A DNA stretch of 64,000 nt from Antedon mediterranea (taxonomy: Eukaryota > Echinodermata > Crinoidea > Comatulida > Antedonidae). Positions 23,201 through 34,905 of this stretch are shown here, in pieces; position 1 is the stretch's first letter, and the number at the start of each line of letters is the position of its first letter. The notes beneath the pieces were generated by a model, which had not been told where the DNA came from, did not search any database, and saw only the letters and a program-made list of their open reading frames with translations. Position numbers and translations under genes: made by a program. Location of the stretch: NCBI RefSeq assembly GCF_964355755.1, contig NC_092672.1:33910501-33974500 (forward strand), in the 5' to 3' direction.

Positions 23201-26200
23201 ATTCTTCCATAAAAACCAGGAAGACTTTTTTTCAGTAGTTAGGTAGTTAACCTAATGTAATAACATGTCTGGTGACTCCCTAGACGGTGAAAAAAGATGG
23301 TTGATATACGGTGGATAATTTTTGCTATAGCATGAAAATAAAAATCTGAAGTTGAATAAAAATATCAGAAATGTAATATTCAAGTTATATTACCTATATT
23401 TAGTCATCTGATAACATTTTTTACCACACCTTTTATTTTTCATAGCTTTTACTCTGTAATTTGAACTATTCCCCCACTGATAAGAAAGTGCTTATTTTCA
23501 ACAAGCTCGTGTAACACAAATAAAATCTCAAAAATTATGAAACATAGGGGAAACTATAGATCGATAATTATTGGAATGTATGATCAATATAAATTTTTTG
23601 CCCGTACCTGTCCTTTAAATAAACACAATCGCCATGTAAACTGTCTGTGTATATTGTATGTGTGTACAATGAATTGAAGGGGTCTTTGTGTAATGTTTCT
23701 AGAGTGGTTTTAGGATAGATATTTATTATATTTTATAACGGGTGGCCATGACCTTAAGATTCTTTGCAATCTTATTTTGGTGACCTACCAGACACTGTAT
23801 TACTACTTATATACTTATATCTTATTATTTGTCTTACTTTGTATTAATGTGTGTGGTAAACAAATAAAACAAACAAACTGTTTGTTTTTACACGTGTTGC
23901 ACATCTAGATAAAGTTAAGATGCTGTGGTTTTTTGTTTTTTTTTCTGGATTATATTTTTGTGTGACTTGTAGGAAATCCAATGTGGAGAGGCTGAAGTTG
24001 TCTTAACAGGTGGTACTGAGAACATGAGTCAGGCTCCCTACACCTTGAGAGATGCACGCTTTGGGACAAGGCTTGGAGTAGATCTCAAGGTAAACACGTT
24101 TTACTGTTAAAATACTGCATTTGAATGCTTATTGTTTGTTAAAACAAAAAACAAAAAAGTGTTTTATTCATATGAAATAATTTCACACTTGGATATAGAT
24201 TCATTTGAAGAAAATCTAAAACTTAACAATTGTCACAAATTCATTCAATTCAATTTATTCTTTATTTAAAAAAAGTGCATTAGAAAAAGTTGGTTTAGAA
24301 AATTCTGCAGAAAGGTGACACCTGCCTCCAGATCCGACTGGTCTAATTGTACATGCACTGACAATTTATTTAATACTCATAATAAATTCAGAATTTTTTG
24401 GAAAATCAGATATTAGGGAGCAGCATATTGTGTTGTTAGTCGTCGCATGTGACGAACTGTATTGAGTAACCAAGTTTGCATGATGAATTAATATGACTTA
24501 TTCTAGACATATTGTCAGAAATCTAAAGCTACCTAAATTTTAGGAATGTATATGAAATGGGGATATCAGCTAACGAAGTGTGACATTTTCATTATCGTAT
24601 TCGTAGCATTGCGAAAACCTCCCTAACGTCAATAATTTACCCTTATTTCCAGCTTGAAGATTCTTTATGGGCGACTTTGACGGACATGCATATCAAAACG
24701 CCAATGGGAATAACGGCAGAAACGCTAGGAAAAAAATATAACGTATCACGGCAGGATTGCGATGAATTTTCTCTCAAATCACAGCAACGATGGAAAGCAG
24801 GTCTAGTACAGGATTTTTATTTTTTTTTTTTTCTCATTTTTTATTTATACTATGTTGTAAATAAATACAGTAGACAAAGCAGAGACGTAAGCGCAACATA
24901 ATATGGATTATTATTGACACTTGCCACTTTCTTGCGTTGCGCTTACGTCCTTGCGTTATAATATATTGAGCTCTGATATATCTCTATATAAAGCTTTGTC
25001 TACACTATCAAACTTTATATGATAACACAATTTGATGTGCCAATATATGGACATGAGGATGTAAATCATATCACTACCATACTTGGCCACATCACACTTT
25101 TTTTATTATTATTTCTTTAATCAGCTCAAGATGCTGGTAGATTTATTGATGAAATGGCACCAATTGAAATGATGATTAAGAAGAAAACGATTGTCATGGA
25201 CACGGATGAACACCCACGTCCAGAGAGTACGATAGAGAGCTTAACGAAATTACCACCGGTTTTTATGAAAGATGGCTTGGTGTCAGCTGGAAATGCATCG
25301 GTAGGTTCACTTTACAAACATCTGAGTAAATAAGCATTCTAAAATATTACTTTTGTTATATTGTATACAGTAGAACCAAAGATAGGTAACTGGGTGAAAC
25401 GTTTGTAATCCATGGACGCCATTCTGGCAGACAAATTTGAACCAGAATAAAGTCGTTGTCAAGGCAATATCGTACGATGTTTTGGTCAAAGAACGAAGTT
25501 TTCTAACCAAGCATGTCAATGTAAACACACAGAATTAATCTGAAAGTGTCCAGATCCCAAAGAAACTTTTATTTTACTTTGTTTACATAATTTTTTCCCT
25601 TTTCCATGAATCAACCCTCAAGATGGTTAACCACAGATACTTCGAGGCGGACCGCAAAATTTAAACCATTTACATTCAAATCACAATAATTACCTGTCCG
25701 CCCGAATGGCGTCCATGGATTTACTGGGCGCGTAGTGTTATAAGATAGGGGCTTGGCAACAGTTACCTAATACATCTGGGACCAACAAAGTGTCTGTTTA
25801 ATAGACAGGTCCTCTGAATAAATTCTCCCGTTAATAAAGGCTTGGCCGTAGTGTTAAAACATATACAGTATTTCTTATCATTCATTATGGAAGTGTCCCC
25901 TTAATAGGTAGGTCCCAAGGAATGGATAGTACCGTAATTTCATATGTTACTTGAGTGCTCTTACTGTAGGTGAGCTTTTTTAATGAAAATGAGAAACATT
26001 TTTTTTATTGATACAGGCAATTCATTAGAAAGGTCATAGGTTATATTGTCATGAATTTCAATACTTTTGTACATGTAGGGAATTTCAGATGGTGCTGGAG
26101 TTGTCATATTAGCCAGTGAGGATGCTGTTAAAAAGTACAACCTGACGCCTCTAGCCCGTCTAGTAAGCTACCATGTGTCTGGATGTGATCCAAGTATCAT

Positions 26201-26759
26201 GGGCATTGGACCTGCCCCAGCTGCTCGTCGAGCTCTGGAGAAAGCAGGCCTAGCTGTTGGTGATATGGACCTGTGTGAGGTTAATGAAGCTTTTGCTGCT
26301 CAATATCTTGCAGTTGAGAAAGAGCTAGGCCTAGATCCTGATAAGACAAACACTAATGGTGGTGCGATTGCTTTAGGCCACCCAGTTGGTGCATCAGGGA
26401 GCAGAATAACAGCTCATTTGACTCATGAAATCAGGTAAATTATCAAATCATAGGCCTAAAGGTCACAAAATCATAGGCCTAAAAGTCACAAAATCATCGG
26501 TGCGGCATTAAAAAAAACATTTTCGCAAGTTATGATTGTCAAATTACTATTAGTTATTTTGTTCTTTCCTTTCTCAGCTATATATTTTTTCGGGTGTCTC
26601 GGTTAGCGAAAAACATCAAATTTAGTGTACATTTATTATTTTGAACAATTTTTTAATCCATTTTATTTTGGCAGACGCACTGGAGGGCGCTATGCACTAG
26701 GATCAGCATGTATTGGCGGTGGACAAGGAATTGCTGTCATTTTAGAAAACCTAAAATAA
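20206..26759 (+). CDS. ACAA2: 3-ketoacyl-CoA thiolase, mitochondrial (acetyl-CoA acyltransferase 2)
   Basis: Eight exons: 20206-20221, 21577-21743, 22252-22380, 23973-24089, 24653-24800, 25125-25300, 26079-26434, 26675-26759, giving 397 aa, the same length as human ACAA2. It catalyses the last step of fatty acid beta-oxidation, splitting 3-ketoacyl-CoA with CoA to acetyl-CoA in the mitochondrial matrix. The start [18 protein letters not shown] fits the family, whose N-terminus is an uncleaved targeting signal. The nucleophile Cys92 is in [10 protein letters not shown], His352 in GHPVG and Cys382 in the CIGGGQG loop, so all three thiolase residues are present at human numbering. The five-codon first exon is supported by the ATG context, GT donor and phase 1 join to GGT at 21577, but is short enough to deserve checking. 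Introns hold a SINE, MITEs and a hairpin. Confidence 0.95.
20623..20728. repeat. Hairpin with ~30-bp perfect arms
   Basis: AATCTTTCGAGTTAAAGTTC and its continuation to GTGTCTCT are repeated inverted at 20699-20728, separated by a ~45-bp loop with further short complementarity (AGTCTT/AAGACT). It lies in ACAA2 intron 1 and could be a tiny foldback element or a transcribed hairpin. Confidence 0.8.
20835..21060. repeat. Dispersed repeat related to 13455-13800
   Basis: Shares GTCGTAGTTCATACAATTG, CTGGCTAAAAAC and TTTCGGAAACTAC-like words with the intron of EAR/MAM copy 2. Confidence 0.6.
22430..22830 (-). mobile_element. tRNA-derived SINE, minus orientation, partly duplicated
   Basis: Contains ACAAGATGCTCTACATA, GTCTTTGAGAGTGGAGTT, TGAACCCAGATCCCTTGGAT and AGCATCATAACCACTA, the inverse of the SINE at 47679-47985. 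The segment with CAATCCTGTTCACAAGACAA appears twice in tandem (about 22505 and 22645), so this copy has an internal duplication. Confidence 0.75.
22841..23070. repeat. MITE family A
   Basis: Starts AAGCTCTGTCTACACTATCA and ends GATAGTGTAAACAGAGCTTA. In ACAA2 intron 3, adjacent to the SINE. Confidence 0.8.
24885..24965. repeat. Short foldback, family B relative
   Basis: GACGTAAGCGCAACATAATAT on the left faces TTGCGTTGCGCTTACGTCCT on the right, a small hairpin element just after ACAA2 exon 5. Confidence 0.55.
24991..25105. repeat. MITE family A, right end lost, next to exon 6
   Basis: Left end AAGCTTTGTCTACACTATCA is followed by family interior up to GGCCACATCACACTTTTTTT; the right inverted end is missing. 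The T-rich remainder runs into the polypyrimidine tract of the acceptor used by ACAA2 exon 6 at 25125. Confidence 0.65.
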
Positions 26760-26773
26760 ATCGCAATCTCAAA

Positions 26774-26840
26774 GAATAAAATATGAAATAATATAAAAAT
26801 TAAAAATATAAATGATTGGAATAATATACTAAGCAATAAA
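26774..26840 (+). terminator. ACAA2 polyadenylation signals
   Basis: AATAAA occurs at about 26776 and again in GCAATAAACAG at about 26834, within 80 bases of the TAA. Either could direct cleavage. Confidence 0.55.
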
Positions 26841-27528
26841 CAGTTTGTGAAAATAATATAGTTTGCTCATTGTTATTTATTAAAAACATATTTCTATAAA
26901 TATATTCTGACAAACATGTTTACAACGTCATAAAAACCTAATATAAACAAAACAAAAATGTATTTACCTGGCAGTCATAGTGTCTACTAGAATATCAACA
27001 GCAATACTGTTTTTTTTTATTAATTTGTTTAATTTTTTTGTGGAGAAATACTTGGAAGACAGTGCAAATATTTAAAAAAAACAAATTAAATTTCTATTAT
27101 TTATGTGCATTGTGATTGGTCAATGTTGGCATGAGGACAGCCAATACCATTCTGTTATTAAGTTAAGCGCTAACTTTAGAACCCTACTAAATTCTGATTA
27201 GGCCAAATAAAATAATTTTGTTAGTTTCACATTTTTACCAATTTGACATATTGAAAAATAATTTTAAATCTTGTACATGAAACGTGGCCTTACCCTATCT
27301 GTATTTGAGTATCCTAAATATTTTTTAAAAACTTTTTTGCATCGTATCTGAACTTCTACCCCTTTGTGGGCTTAGGTATATCCACTCAAAGTTAAAACGC
27401 AGTACAATTTTATTTATGTTAAAATAGATTTTTATTTTTTATTTATGTAATTCAATATAAATGATTTTTTTTACCTAGCATATTATATAATCATTTAAAT
27501 AGAAAATTAATTTTATAAAATAATATCA
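26841..27528. other. Spacer between convergent ACAA2 and SUMF2
   Basis: AT-rich, without reading frames or repeats of note. Inverse AATAAA words near 27430-27450 could serve as the polyadenylation signal of the minus-strand SUMF2 gene. Confidence 0.45.
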
Positions 27529-30500
27529 TCATAGTTCCTCTTTTGGTTTCGTTTGGCTACCCTTTTTATATTTTGCTGAATTCAAGTCCGCAGGATTTGG
27601 CCGTGTTTGACGTTGAGGTTTAGGATTTTCTTGTACGTTCTCTTTCTTTTCCTTCTTGCTGTCTGCCTTCTTGCCCTTTGGCGGGGTTTGTGTATGTTTT
27701 GTAGGGATGGTCTCAGCGCATCGGAAACCGAGATTATCAGAGCCAGAGTCCGCAGTGTTACCCATCCTGTAGAAATAAAACTTTGCTTTTAAAAATAGAA
27801 ACATTGATTGCCAGTTTAAATTGATTTTTTAATTTCATATTCATTTCTTTAAACTGGATGAAGTATAGGACTGTTTTATTAAGGGGCCCAGTACAGGACC
27901 ATCATCAGAATACCAGGAGGGTTAGTGATATGACCTCATCATGTCCATATATGGGCACATCACATTTTTTGTCACATAAAGTTTGATAGTGTAGACAGAG
28001 CTTTACACCATATCTACCTAGTTTAGGGTAAAAAAAACCAGTTTGATGTATGTATATGTTATGTCATAGCCTTGTCTACACTATCAAACTTTATGGAAAA
28101 AAACGTAGTGATATGACATCATGTTCATTTTTTGTCACAAAGTTTGATAGTGTAGACAGAGCTTTACACCATATCTACCGAGTTTAGACAACAAAATAGA
28201 AAGTGTCATGTATGTATATGTTATGTCATACTTACTTTGTTGTTACACGTGTCATGTGATTAAATGAGCCATCTTTCGTATCTATATAAGATCCACCACG
28301 TAAAACGTACTGTTTTTCACCTTGAGAAGGGTAAACGGAAGACGTCCATTCCCATACATTGCCAACCATATCAAACATTCCTAATAATTAGAAATAATTT
28401 TATTTGAGAAACAAATATAGAGCTTGTCATGTTCTTTTGACTGCTTTGGCTTTTATACGCCTTCCTTGTAGCACATCACATCACACCCAGTCAGTGTCCT
28501 AATTATTTAATTGTGTTCTCTTGTGTTATCAATTTTTAGGTTTCATTATTTGAGAGTTTTTGCTGGTGTTTTCTCTGATAGGGTGCCCTTTATCAGTAGT
28601 AAATTGATATATTATTTTCATATTTTTAAATTTATAAAATAGTAGTAATAATTTTTCTATAGAAAACAATACCATAATCATTTTGAGCTGGATATGCGTC
28701 CACTGGAGCAACACCATGGTAACCGTCATCCTCACTATTTTCAGATGGAAATTTTCCCTGTAAAATAAAAATAAAAAGTTAATTATATTTTGAACATGAT
28801 ATGGGTACTTTGTCATATTATTATTATTATTTTTTTTTAATGGAGTTATTTGGCTATGTTAGGAGAAATTGCGAAAGACTAGAGCATTGCAAACTGAGCA
28901 AGCGTGCTGTTTTTGTTACTACACACCTTTACCAATTTTCTTTACAAACTTTTTGAAGATTTATAGTATTTGGTTTCATCAAAATCTTGCATTCAAAGAC
29001 AATAAATCCAGTTAATAATGTCATTATTTATTTATTTGTTGCCGTACTTTACCTGCCAAATATTCATCCTGTTCTGTTCAAACCGGTTGCCCCAGGGATA
29101 CTTCTTTCCCACTAGCCCACCACGGGATGCCACCTCCCACTCCTTCTCTGATGGTAGCCTCCAACCTCTCCACTGGCAGTATGCTTTCGCATCATTGAAG
29201 CTGACGTGAACTACAGGATAGTTCAGCCGTGTACTAATGCTAGATTTTTTTCCTTCAGGCTACAAAAAAAAGCATGTTCTGAGATATTTTAGGCCTATTA
29301 CTGGTAAATTTATAAAGTAAACTGATGCCAATCTGGGCTTGATGGTGATGTACGCTCTGTCTACACTATCAAACTGTGTGTGACAGAACTGATGTGCCCA
29401 TATATGGACATGATGATATCATACAACTACAATATTTAGGCATATCACTACTGAATTTGAGCGCATCACACTTTTGATAGTATAGAAAAAGGATAGTAAA
29501 CTAGTTTTGATCGGGTACATAATATTATAGGTGTAGCCCATCGTTTGTCAGTTATTCTCCTATGATCGATCGAAGACCATCGTGCCACCGTCATGAAAAC
29601 AAATGCAATGTCTACAAAAGACGTAACAGAAAATGATGTAAAATCAGTTAGAACTTAGATGATTTTTATTATTTTTTTATATGTCCATTCAATTACATTT
29701 TTTCAACAAATCATTTGTTTACCTGTCTCCAATAGGCATTTGGCACTGGTACCCACCAAGGGACACTCTGAAAATAAAATTTATTTTAAAAATAAACATA
29801 AATACTGGGATATTCTCTTTTCAATAATAACATAACAGATAAAACTAAGATGTTTTTTTTTTTAAAGATGTACAAACAATATTGGCTATCAGCTGTTACA
29901 TTCATTACAACTCAAAACCTTTTCAATCCCAATTCAAAGTTCAATTATATTCAGTACAATTTCTTTCCCGGATATTTGCTGTACATGTAACGATGTAATT
30001 TCTAAACTTACTGGTATGCGCTCTTCAATTGTGTTTTTTATTTCTGCTGGTACGAAAGCGTCAAATACAAAGCTCCATTGATAAACCTCTGCCTCAGTTT
30101 TAAATTTTTTTGCTCTTACAAATTTTCTGATAGATTGTATAACAAAAAAAATAATATTTTAAATATTAAAGATGTATTGTCCCTTGAAACACAAAAAAAT
30201 GAAGGTCAAAATATTCTAAATTTAAAGTGGCCATATCAAAGTAATATTAAAGTTATTCACTTTAAGTCAAAAATTTGAGCCAAAAACAACAAGTTTACGT
30301 AATTAACAGGTAAATTAGCTTGATTACATTTCATCTGGAAAATCGTCACGAGCGAAAGTAAACAAAGATTTCAAACCATGAGTACGCATTATGCATATGC
30401 TAAATTAGGATTGTTTACAACTCGTCACGGTTAAGAAGGTATTTTCACACAGATCATGAGGAAGTTTTATGATTATGCATACAGAGTAGCCAAACAAGCG

Positions 30501-33500
30501 CGTTTCATTATGGGATATGTTTTGATTGAAAACTTTGACTGGAAGTCAAAGTTATTTTTTTAACAAAAAAACGTCTGTATTTCAGTTAATTTTTTGTTTT
30601 TCCGAAAAATTTTTGGTGATAGTTAATAACTATTATGATACTTCAAAATGACCCATCTTTTTTCAAAATCTATTATTTTTTATTTTTTTGGAATTAGTCA
30701 AAGGGACAATACATCTTTAAATAAGCAGAATTTTGTATACTATTATCCCAAAATAAATGTTGGATTATTAGTGGAAATAATTCTGGTTTTGCCAGAGTTT
30801 CTGGTTTTAGAGAGTTCAGTTTCAGAAGAGTTTAAATAATTAATATTTGTAAAATACGATGGGCCGATTTTTTTTTTTTTAGTTTAAATGATTCTCGACT
30901 CTCACACACACATTATAAAAAGTTTTTGAAATAAAATAACATCATTGTTTTCTATGCAAAATAAGTTTGGCGAAAGTAGGAGATTTGTTTTTAAAAAAAT
31001 ATAATTAATTTGGCACAAAATGCATTGACACTGTGAGTCAAAGATGTGGACTAAAGCTCTGTCTACACTATCAAACTTTATGTGACAAAAAAATGTGATG
31101 TGCTCATATATGGACATGATGTCATATCAATACCATATTTGGGCATATCACTACCATGTTTGGGCATATCACTACCATGTTGGGTATATCACTACCATAT
31201 TCAAATTATCCCCAGAAAAACCCTTACCTAAACGCTGCATTTGTTATAGGATATTTGTTTATTTTAAATGGTTTTACTGCCGTTTTTTTCTGGGCGGACT
31301 CTCCTGCCTTCTCGTCAACATCTGCCGAGCCTAACAAGAAATCGCCACCAGATATTTGCAACATTTCTTCGTAATGATCATATTCTGGGTCTGAGGACAA
31401 AGAATCATTCTCAATCAACTAGTAAGTTATTTAATTTTAATTTAATTTTATTTAATTTTATTTTAATCTAAACTATCATTTAAACAACTATTTATTAAAA
31501 TGATAATTTATCTGTTTTTTTTTTTATAGTTTACAGTATTTTGTAAATGATTTCCATAAAAAAAATGTAATATTAAAGCTTTGATTTCCTGATTTAAAGC
31601 AACTATTTATGTGTTGTGACCAAAAGTTAAATAGCTATATAATGTATATTTCTAGTACAATGACATAATTAATGTTGAACCATTGAATAGATGTTAATTG
31701 TTATAGTTCTATGAATTGTTTGCCATTGATTGTAGTATTACATAATCATTATTAGTGTTACACAGTCTGTTTCAGCATTAATACAACCTGTTGCAGTTCA
31801 ATAGATAAAGACAGCTATTAATTCTTTTGTTTTCATTATAAAAGTTTTGGACTACAGTGAAAAATAATCCTACGTGGCTCTACACTGGTTTTAGTTCTTT
31901 TTTTTTTTTACTTTTTTAAATTTTAATGAGTTCCTTTATTTAAAAAGTACAATAAATTGTGTGCCCAATGTGCTCTTTATTTTATTAATAATATTAATTG
32001 ATTTAAAAATGAAATTGTCTTTGTAGAATAATAGGATTTTATTTAGTAATAATGATGGAATTCACAGAAAATATTAATTTATGTATCATGGTTATGGTAT
32101 TAATTAATGCACTTGTCAATTGTATGACCCACTATACGACCCCCGGGAGAGGTGCGTCATGGGTGCGTCATTTACAAATAATTACTGACGCAGGGGTGCG
32201 TCAAAAGGATTACGGTCGAAGCGGCCGCCAACTAAAGCGGCCGCTAGTTCAATAACGGTAATCTGTATGGAACGCCGTGTGCGCTTTGATTGTCGTTGTT
32301 TTGTAATCTTTGATTGTCATTGTTTCGACAGGTTTTCTTTACCTCGGACGTAAATAACAATCTACATTATTAAGTAATTTATTCTCTTTTTTTTACAGAT
32401 TGAATGTGATACGCGTACGTTCTTTTAAACGAAATGGCGAATCGATGATTACTTATTTTAACTGTTCTAAATGATATACATATGTTTAATAAAGTCTATA
32501 AAATACATTGTGGTGTTTATATTGTATATTAATATAATATAATAATAAGCCAATTATTAAGAATTATATTTAAATAAACCAATCAATAAAGTATATCAAA
32601 ATATATAAATATATTAATAATTAAAAATATTTGTTATTGTATATTAATTAATTAGTAAAGTAACTAGTAGTGTTCGCAATCATAATTTAATTACAATAAC
32701 ATAATGACAGCAATTTATTTAATATCCCTACACTATTTTATTACTTCAGATATTTAAATATTGATCAATTGAAAATGAGTTTTAAATACTAAAATAAGAT
32801 GAAAGTGTCTGTTTGATACGGTAATTAATTACGCGAATTATTACGCGTGACGGCCAGCAATAGTGCTGCTGCACATTAGGTGCGCGTCCCATGTTGCTTT
32901 ATTGAAAACACAAACAATGTATTACAATGGAATAACACTTAAATGTATAACACACCCTATTACTAATAATAAAAACCAAGATTCGATAGTACAGTATGTA
33001 AATGAGATATAAATATTCGGCAATACCGTACGTAAATTATTATTCATTGCAATACTGTATAAAGATTCGATAGTATGTAAACAAGATATAAATATTCGGC
33101 AATACCGTACGTAAATTATTATTGCAATACTGTATAAAACTCGATAGTTAAATGTAAATGAGATATAAATATTCGGCAATAGGGCCTACCGTACGTAAAT
33201 TATTATTGCAATACTGTATAAAATTCGATAGTTAAATGTAAATGAGATATAAATATTCGGCAATACCGTACGTAAATTATTATTGCAATACTGTATAAAA
33301 TTCGATAGTATGTAAATGAGATATAAAGATTCGGCAATACCGTACGTAAATTATTATTATTATTGCAATACTGTATAAGGATTCAATAGCATATAAACGA
33401 GATATAAAGATTCGGCAATACCGTATACGTAAATTATTATTGCAATACTGTATAAGGATTCAATAGTATGTAAACGAGATATAAAGGTTCGGCAAAATAT

Positions 33501-34618
33501 ATTTCGATATATGTATTAGTTAATAGTAAATACAAATAAAATATACATTGATTTATCGGCAGGCAAACTTAATTATTATAGAAATATAAAGATTTGATAG
33601 TACATGAGTTGGCTTATATTTATTTAGCTGTAACTCAACTCGCCATAGGCCATGGCGTTGACAACGACAATCAAAGATTAAAGCGCACATGGCGTTCCAT
33701 ACAAATGACAATATTAAACTGGCGGCCGCTTCGACCATACTCCCGTCAAAAAACCTAGATGGTACGTCACATCAATGGACAAGGTGTGTCAATGTCCGTC
33801 ACTTTACCACCCACCAAATCATAAACAACATGGTAACAGTGCGTCAAAATGGGTGCGTCATGGTCACCTAAGGTAAGTCACACTTTTGGTATGGTATTCA
33901 ATGGTATGACGCACATCGGACAAATGACGCACCTCTCCCGGGGGTCGTATAGTGGGTCATACAATTGACAAGTGCATAAACGTCGCATAAGATCTATCTA
34001 TTCTAGCCTTAAATATCATAATATTGACCTTATTTTTAATATTTAACCCTAAATAAATGAATTAATTTGGTTTCTGAAACAACAAGAATACAGGCCATAC
34101 ATAGCAGTAGTAGAAATTAAAAATTAAATAATATTAATATAATATATTTAATTAGTTAGGCCTAAATTAATAATAATTGTTTTATGAAATTATTAAATCC
34201 ATAAATATAAACAAGAATAACAAGAAATGTTTCATTTTATAGACACAATGACAGACCTATTAAAAATATAAGCTAAAATGTATCTAGGCCTAGGTTGAAC
34301 TTTTCAAACAACGTACTCGTCATACGTGGTCGTCGGCGCGGTAGAGTCTAGAAAAAGTAAACAGTACCGGTGAAGTAAGTAAAGTCAGTCGGGGTTGGGA
34401 AAAACATGAAGATATTCGAGTTAATTAAAAATAATCTTAACAGTTCTCTGTACTAACCTGATGGTATTTTCTTTTCTTTAGCTGCATAACAAACGTAACA
34501 TAATAGACAATGTAAAAATATTAATATATAAGCGTTCATGTTTACCTCTTCCCCTTCGCAGCAGCAGACAGACCAAAAAATTATGAATGATGATCAAAAT
34601 GTGAATTGTAAATTGCAT
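27529..34618 (-). CDS. SUMF2: SUMF2-like formylglycine-generating-enzyme paralogue, ER lumen
   Basis: Minus-strand exons in order: 34546-34618, 34458-34481, 31228-31390, 30012-30126, 29723-29767, 29053-29259, 28673-28757, 28237-28380, 27529-27766, for 364 aa. Residues 1-22 look like a signal peptide. The FGE-sulfatase fold follows: [73 protein letters not shown]. The two catalytic cysteines of SUMF1 are absent; the site reads [15 protein letters not shown] as in SUMF2, so no sulfatase-activating oxidase activity is expected, and known SUMF2 instead binds and restrains SUMF1. A ~60-residue lysine-rich tail ends in KEEL, a plausible ER retrieval signal. Exons 1 and 2 (the latter 24 nt) are inferred from splice sites, phase 1 joins and the signal peptide. 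The frame needs 145 nt in exon 8 while the coordinates give 144 (near 28260). Confidence 0.87.
27921..28004. repeat. MITE family A, right half
   Basis: Family interior (CATGTCCATATATGGGCACA) runs to the right end GATAGTGTAGACAGAGCTTT; the left end is missing. The flank after it is repeated after the next copy. Confidence 0.7.
28069..28164. repeat. MITE family A, short copy
   Basis: Left end CCTTGTCTACACTATCAAAC and right end GATAGTGTAGACAGAGCTTT. The following ACACCATATCTACC...TATGTTATGTCATA segment duplicates that at 28003-28068, so a MITE plus flank was duplicated in tandem beside SUMF2 exon 8. Confidence 0.75.
29352..29485. repeat. MITE family A
   Basis: Starts CGCTCTGTCTACACTATCAA and ends TTTTGATAGTATAGA with a decayed right terminus; in SUMF2 intron 5. 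Confidence 0.7.
31052..31205. repeat. MITE family A with internal small tandem
   Basis: Left end TAAAGCTCTGTCTACACTAT, then GGGCATATCACTACCATGTT repeated about three times; no right end. It abuts the donor side of SUMF2 exon 3. Confidence 0.7.
32108..33976. mobile_element. 1.87-kb foldback DNA transposon, TAA target duplication
   Basis: Ends TGCACTTGTCAATTGTATGA continue through CCCACTATACGACCCCCGG to GGTGCGTCAT and are mirrored at the right end, with TAA on both outer flanks (32105-32107 and 33977-33979). Subterminal inverse segments (GCGGCCGC, GGAACGCC, AATCTTTGATTGTC) lie at about 32215-32335 and 33640-33750. No transposase frame is seen. The three-base duplication and ends are compatible with a PIF/Harbinger-type non-autonomous element. 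It lies in SUMF2 intron 2. Confidence 0.75.
32982..33500. repeat. 76-85 bp tandem repeat inside the foldback element
   Basis: About seven units, each with ATTCGATAGT, GAGATATAAATATTCGGCAA, TACCGTACGTAAATTATTAT and GCAATACTGTATAA. The units sit in the middle of the 32108-33976 element. Confidence 0.9.
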
Positions 34619-34898
34619 GGAAATCACTCAAGCATTCAATTCCCTATGGCACGCCACGTGGGCATTACTATTACTTGCTTCATGCAAAAGCAATCATATA
34701 AATACAGTATTGATTCTCTGTTGGGATGTTGGTTTCTTGTACAAATATGGCAATTACATTAGAAAAATCTTGTTCCTTTTAGTGATAAGCAGGAATTTTA
34801 TTGACTGACTATTATCTCACAATTTAAATACATAAAAGAATTATTTTTCTTTCTTCAATTGTTTTTTAATTCCTCATTATTCAGAAGTCCATTGTGCT

Positions 34899-34904
34899 TT
34901 TTAT
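34899..34904 (-). terminator. PARK7 polyadenylation signal
   Basis: On the minus strand AATAAA follows directly after the TAG stop (TTTAGAATAAAAAG). The 3' UTR would be very short. Confidence 0.5.
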
Positions 34905-34905
34905 T

